Source: Patescibacteria group bacterium (GTDB lineage: Bacteria > Patescibacteriota > Microgenomatia > Levybacterales > UBA12049). From it: a stretch of DNA of 7,715 bases. Positions 6,189 through 7,715 of the stretch are shown piece after piece. The stretch covers positions 1 through 7,715 of the forward strand of contig JAMCYD010000033.1 of assembly GCA_023473785.1 (NCBI GenBank). Reading direction: 5' to 3'. The notes beneath the pieces were generated by a model, which made no database searches, had not been told where the DNA came from, and worked only from the letters and a program-made list of their open reading frames with translations. The position numbers and the translations under genes were made by a program. The stretch's first letter is position 1, and the number at the start of each line of letters is the position of its first letter.

Positions 6189-6518
6189 GCTCTGGGGAGA
6201 GAGTAAGCCAGATTCTGTTTTTACCGCAATCTATCTATGCCCTCTACTTGATGCTCCCGTAAGGACGGTGGTAGCGCATCATTCTGAGGTTGCAGCAGGT
6301 AGGATTGCCCGTTTCACTCTCACTCGTCTCTGTTGCTCTCAAGTCTTGTCAATTCAAGACCTGTTCTAAGCTTCGCATGTGAGTAAACCCCGATTAAATC
6401 GGGGAAAAAGCTTAGACACCGTTTTCCCGGAGCTTACACTCCGTCCCCTCCTTACTGCTGTCTGGACTTTCCTGTCACCCTCGTATTGCTGGCGACTAGC
6501 GGTTCTTCCCCCCAGAGC
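6189..6518 (-). ncRNA. rnpB: RNase P RNA (bacterial class A-like)
   Basis: This is the catalytic RNA that removes 5' leaders from pre-tRNAs together with the RnpA protein. Minus-strand landmarks: P1 pairs GCTCTGGGG (6518-6510) with CCCCAGAGC (6197-6189). CR-I reads GACAGGAAAGTCCAGA (6476-6461) and CR-V reads ACAGAATCTGGCTTA (6218-6204). They form helix P4, AAG(U)CCAGA with TCTGGCTT, keeping the bulged U, with base pairs changed in a compensatory way relative to E. coli CCGGG/CCCGG. P2 is ACCGC/GCGGT and P3 is GTCGCC/GGTGAC. A P8-like hairpin is CGGAG/CTCCG (6443-6428). CR-II is GCAACAGAGA (6336-6327), and ATAGATAG stands at the CR-IV position. At about 330 bases it is short. P12 appears absent, no GGU exists between CR-III and CR-IV, and an extra hairpin lies before CR-II. 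An 81-codon plus-strand frame over it is spurious. The ends are set by P1, so they may be off by a few bases, and no clear terminator follows. Confidence 0.95.
6365..6416 (-). repeat. Nested palindromic hairpin inside rnpB
   Basis: An outer perfect 9-bp stem (TCTAAGCTT at 6416-6408 with AAGCTTAGA at 6373-6365 on the minus strand) encloses a second GC-rich hairpin, CCCCGATTTAATCGGGG (6404-6388). It lies between the P8/P9 region and CR-II, where class A RNAs have no helix of this size. The inner palindrome recalls the GC palindrome in tsaD in its compact GC arms, though the sequences differ. It could be an inserted element or a lineage-specific helix. Confidence 0.65.
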
Positions 6519-6524
6519 CCCCAT

Positions 6525-6553
6525 ATTTTACCAGAATTGAGGATTAAATACAA
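6525..6553 (-). promoter_or_regulatory. rnpB promoter
   Basis: On the minus strand, -35 TTGTAT (6553-6548), a 17-base spacer, and the extended -10 TGGTAAAAT (6533-6525). Six bases after the hexamer comes 6518, the first base of the P1 helix, which should be the 5' end of the RNA. The promoter begins 2 bases beyond the stop codon of the AI-2E gene, so rnpB has its own start although it follows that gene on the same strand. Confidence 0.75.
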
Positions 6554-6555
6554 AT

Positions 6556-7599
6556 TTACGACTGCTTTGCGGAGTAGGTTTTTTCGTTGACTTTATCAAG
6601 GTAAAACTCAAGAAGAATTCGGATAGTTGCGGCTACTGGCACTCCCAATATAAAGCCCATTGGTCCCCAAAGATGCTCTCCTGCGAGCACAGAAAAAAGT
6701 ATTACAACCGGGTGAAGTCCTACGATTTTTCCCATTATCTGCGGAGTTATAAGATAATCCTGGATTTGCCGGATTACAAAATAAATTATCGCCACAACTA
6801 TTGCGCCTTGAATCGGAGTCAGGGGAAAATTTGAAGTCCCGTTCAAAAGAACGACTATTGCTGCGACAGCTCCGGCACTAATTGGCCCTATAAAGGGAAT
6901 TATCTCGGCAAACCCTGAAAAGATTGCCAAAATCAGAGCAAATCTTACTCCCAAAATAGCAAGTGAAACATATGTAGCTAAAGCGACAATAAGAATTAGA
7001 AGAAGTATTCCGCGTAAATATCCTCCAAAAACGCTATTTATTTTACGCGTAAGAATTTCCACTTCTATCTTATAATCGTTTGGAATATAACGCAGAGCCC
7101 TATCGAAGATTCTTCTCCCTTCTTTAAGAAAATAAAAAGCAGAAAATAAAAAAACTAAAAGACTAAATACGCCCGATACTGCCCTAGGAAATAAAGTTAT
7201 AATTGATGAAGAAGATAAGAACCTTGATTTTTCAAAAGAGGAAAGCAAATCTTTAACCTCCGGCTTAAGCCAAGAAGGCAGAAGATTCACTTGCTCCTGA
7301 AGTGTTGCTATGAAACTTGATGAAAAACGCCTAAGCTCTGTTGACTCTTGCAGGATTTGTCTTGTTGATATCGACCCCAGAATTATAATTCCCGTAATAA
7401 TCAAAGCATAAATAATGAGAATTGATAAACTTCTAGGCAATTTTACTTTATGGGATGCGAAATTCACAATTGGGTTAAATATATAAGCAAATATGGCGGC
7501 TAGAATAAAGGGTATAAGAATGGCTCTTTCAATATACAAAAATGAAAGAGTGACAAGTCCTATGAAAATAAAAAATGCAGTCCTAAGCCTTATTGTCAT
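6556..7599 (-). CDS. AI-2E family transporter (PerM/YdiK/TqsA-like membrane protein)
   Basis: This family of multi-pass membrane proteins includes the autoinducer-2 exporter TqsA and sodium/proton antiporters; the substrate cannot be told from sequence. The 347 residues match the usual family length. Hydrophobic segments lie at about 7-23, 26-42, 58-77, 139-157, 195-216, 219-235, 240-252, 263-277 and 298-330, with a soluble amphipathic stretch from about 80 to 130, the usual family layout. Family marks are PFIGP (235-239), the QxxxxxLITPQIMGK region (about 278-291), VGLHPVVI (293-300) and the final GPMGFILGVPVAATI (312-326). The start at 7599 gives a complete first membrane helix. A TGTTATAAT box lies 12 bases upstream, implying a leader of only a few bases and no SD. 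The gene ends 2 bases before the rnpB promoter, so read-through into rnpB is possible. Confidence 0.93.
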   Translation of the reverse strand: MTIRLRTAFFIFIGLVTLSFLYIERAILIPFILAAIFAYIFNPIVNFASHKVKLPRSLSILIIYALIITGIIILGSISTRQILQESTELRRFSSSFIATLQEQVNLLPSWLKPEVKDLLSSFEKSRFLSSSSIITLFPRAVSGVFSLLVFLFSAFYFLKEGRRIFDRALRYIPNDYKIEVEILTRKINSVFGGYLRGILLLILIVALATYVSLAILGVRFALILAIFSGFAEIIPFIGPISAGAVAAIVVLLNGTSNFPLTPIQGAIVVAIIYFVIRQIQDYLITPQIMGKIVGLHPVVILFSVLAGEHLWGPMGFILGVPVAATIRILLEFYLDKVNEKTYSAKQS

Positions 7600-7611
7600 A
7601 GGTTTTAATCT

Positions 7612-7620
7612 ATTATAACA
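7612..7620 (-). promoter_or_regulatory. Extended -10 promoter of the AI-2E gene
   Basis: On the minus strand TGTTATAAT is a perfect extended -10 (TG, one base, TATAAT). The hexamer is 12 bases from the ATG at 7599, so the expected start point leaves a 5' leader of about six bases, too short for an SD. No proper -35 is seen: TTGAGT is present but only 11 bases upstream of the hexamer. Confidence 0.65.
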
Positions 7621-7679
7621 GGTTTGGGACTCAACTGCTTGCGCTTGAATATTTTTTGAGAGAAAACCTCCAAAACCTA

Positions 7680-7706
7680 ATACTTAAGTATAGAAGCGCT
7701 GCGCTT
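7680..7706. repeat. Two adjacent palindromes near the window edge
   Basis: ATACTTAAGTAT (7680-7691) is a perfect 12-bp palindrome. AAGCGCTGCGCTT (7694-7706) is a 13-base inverted repeat around one central base. They follow each other with two bases between, upstream of the AI-2E gene. They could be a binding site, a terminator remnant or repeat debris; the neighbouring gene is outside the window. Confidence 0.4.
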
Positions 7707-7715
7707 ACAAAAACT

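Noticed and set aside
6124..6369. Plus-strand open frame of 81 codons
   Set aside because: It lies on the opposite strand of the well-supported RNase P RNA gene, and the translation shows no family resemblance; it is a by-product of the structured RNA.
6388..6404. CCCCGATT hairpin with a following A-run as an intrinsic terminator
   Set aside because: On the minus strand the T-run precedes the hairpin, and the hairpin lies inside the RNase P RNA, before essential parts; on the plus strand no T-run follows and no transcript is expected.
1..7715. CRISPR array, tRNA genes, insertion sequence, toxin-antitoxin or defence system, altered genetic code
   Set aside because: No spaced direct repeats, no cloverleaf with conserved arms, no transposase and no paired small genes were seen; all genes end with TAA or TAG and no in-frame TGA interrupts a conserved domain.

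Overview
The window looks like a piece of a small, AT-rich bacterial genome, most probably of the Candidate Phyla Radiation / Patescibacteria (a Microgenomates-like lineage). This is an inference from several things together. Genes are closely packed. Several starts have no Shine-Dalgarno but carry a -10 box a few bases before the ATG. There is a UvrD-type helicase fused to a Cas4/AddB-like nuclease, a small membrane-anchored cupredoxin, and GC-rich palindromes placed inside genes. All open frames use ordinary stop codons, so there is no sign of UGA recoding.

Layout: bases 1-5172 are on the plus strand. They hold the 3' two thirds of tsaD (tRNA t6A synthesis), rmuC (recombination-associated, membrane-anchored), a cupredoxin-fold protein whose ATG directly follows the rmuC stop, and a 954-residue helicase-nuclease. 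A 195-base convergent gap follows (5173-5367). From 5368 to 7599 everything is on the minus strand. Read in the direction of transcription, this is an AI-2E family membrane protein (7599-6556), the RNase P RNA gene rnpB (about 6518-6189), and an unrecognised 244-residue protein with an N-terminal LuxR-like helix-turn-helix (6102-5368). The last 116 bases are upstream sequence with palindromes.

Functionally, tsaD and rnpB are both tRNA maturation genes but are not in one transcription unit. rmuC and the helicase-nuclease both belong to DNA recombination and repair and are neighbours on the same strand. The cupredoxin is co-transcribed with rmuC by position, but its role is unknown.

The most notable signals are these. 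(1) Four transcription units carry a -10 hexamer exactly 6 bases before the ATG, or before the first base of the RNase P RNA P1 helix. This suggests leaderless mRNAs, with rnpB acting as an internal ruler. (2) A perfect 16-bp GC palindrome sits inside the tsaD frame. (3) The RNase P RNA appears to lack helix P12 and the GGU motif that pairs with tRNA CCA, and carries a palindromic hairpin before CR-II. (4) The cupredoxin has no cysteine at all. (5) The HTH protein appears to start inside its own HTH domain. I see no CRISPR array, insertion sequence, tRNA gene or defence island.
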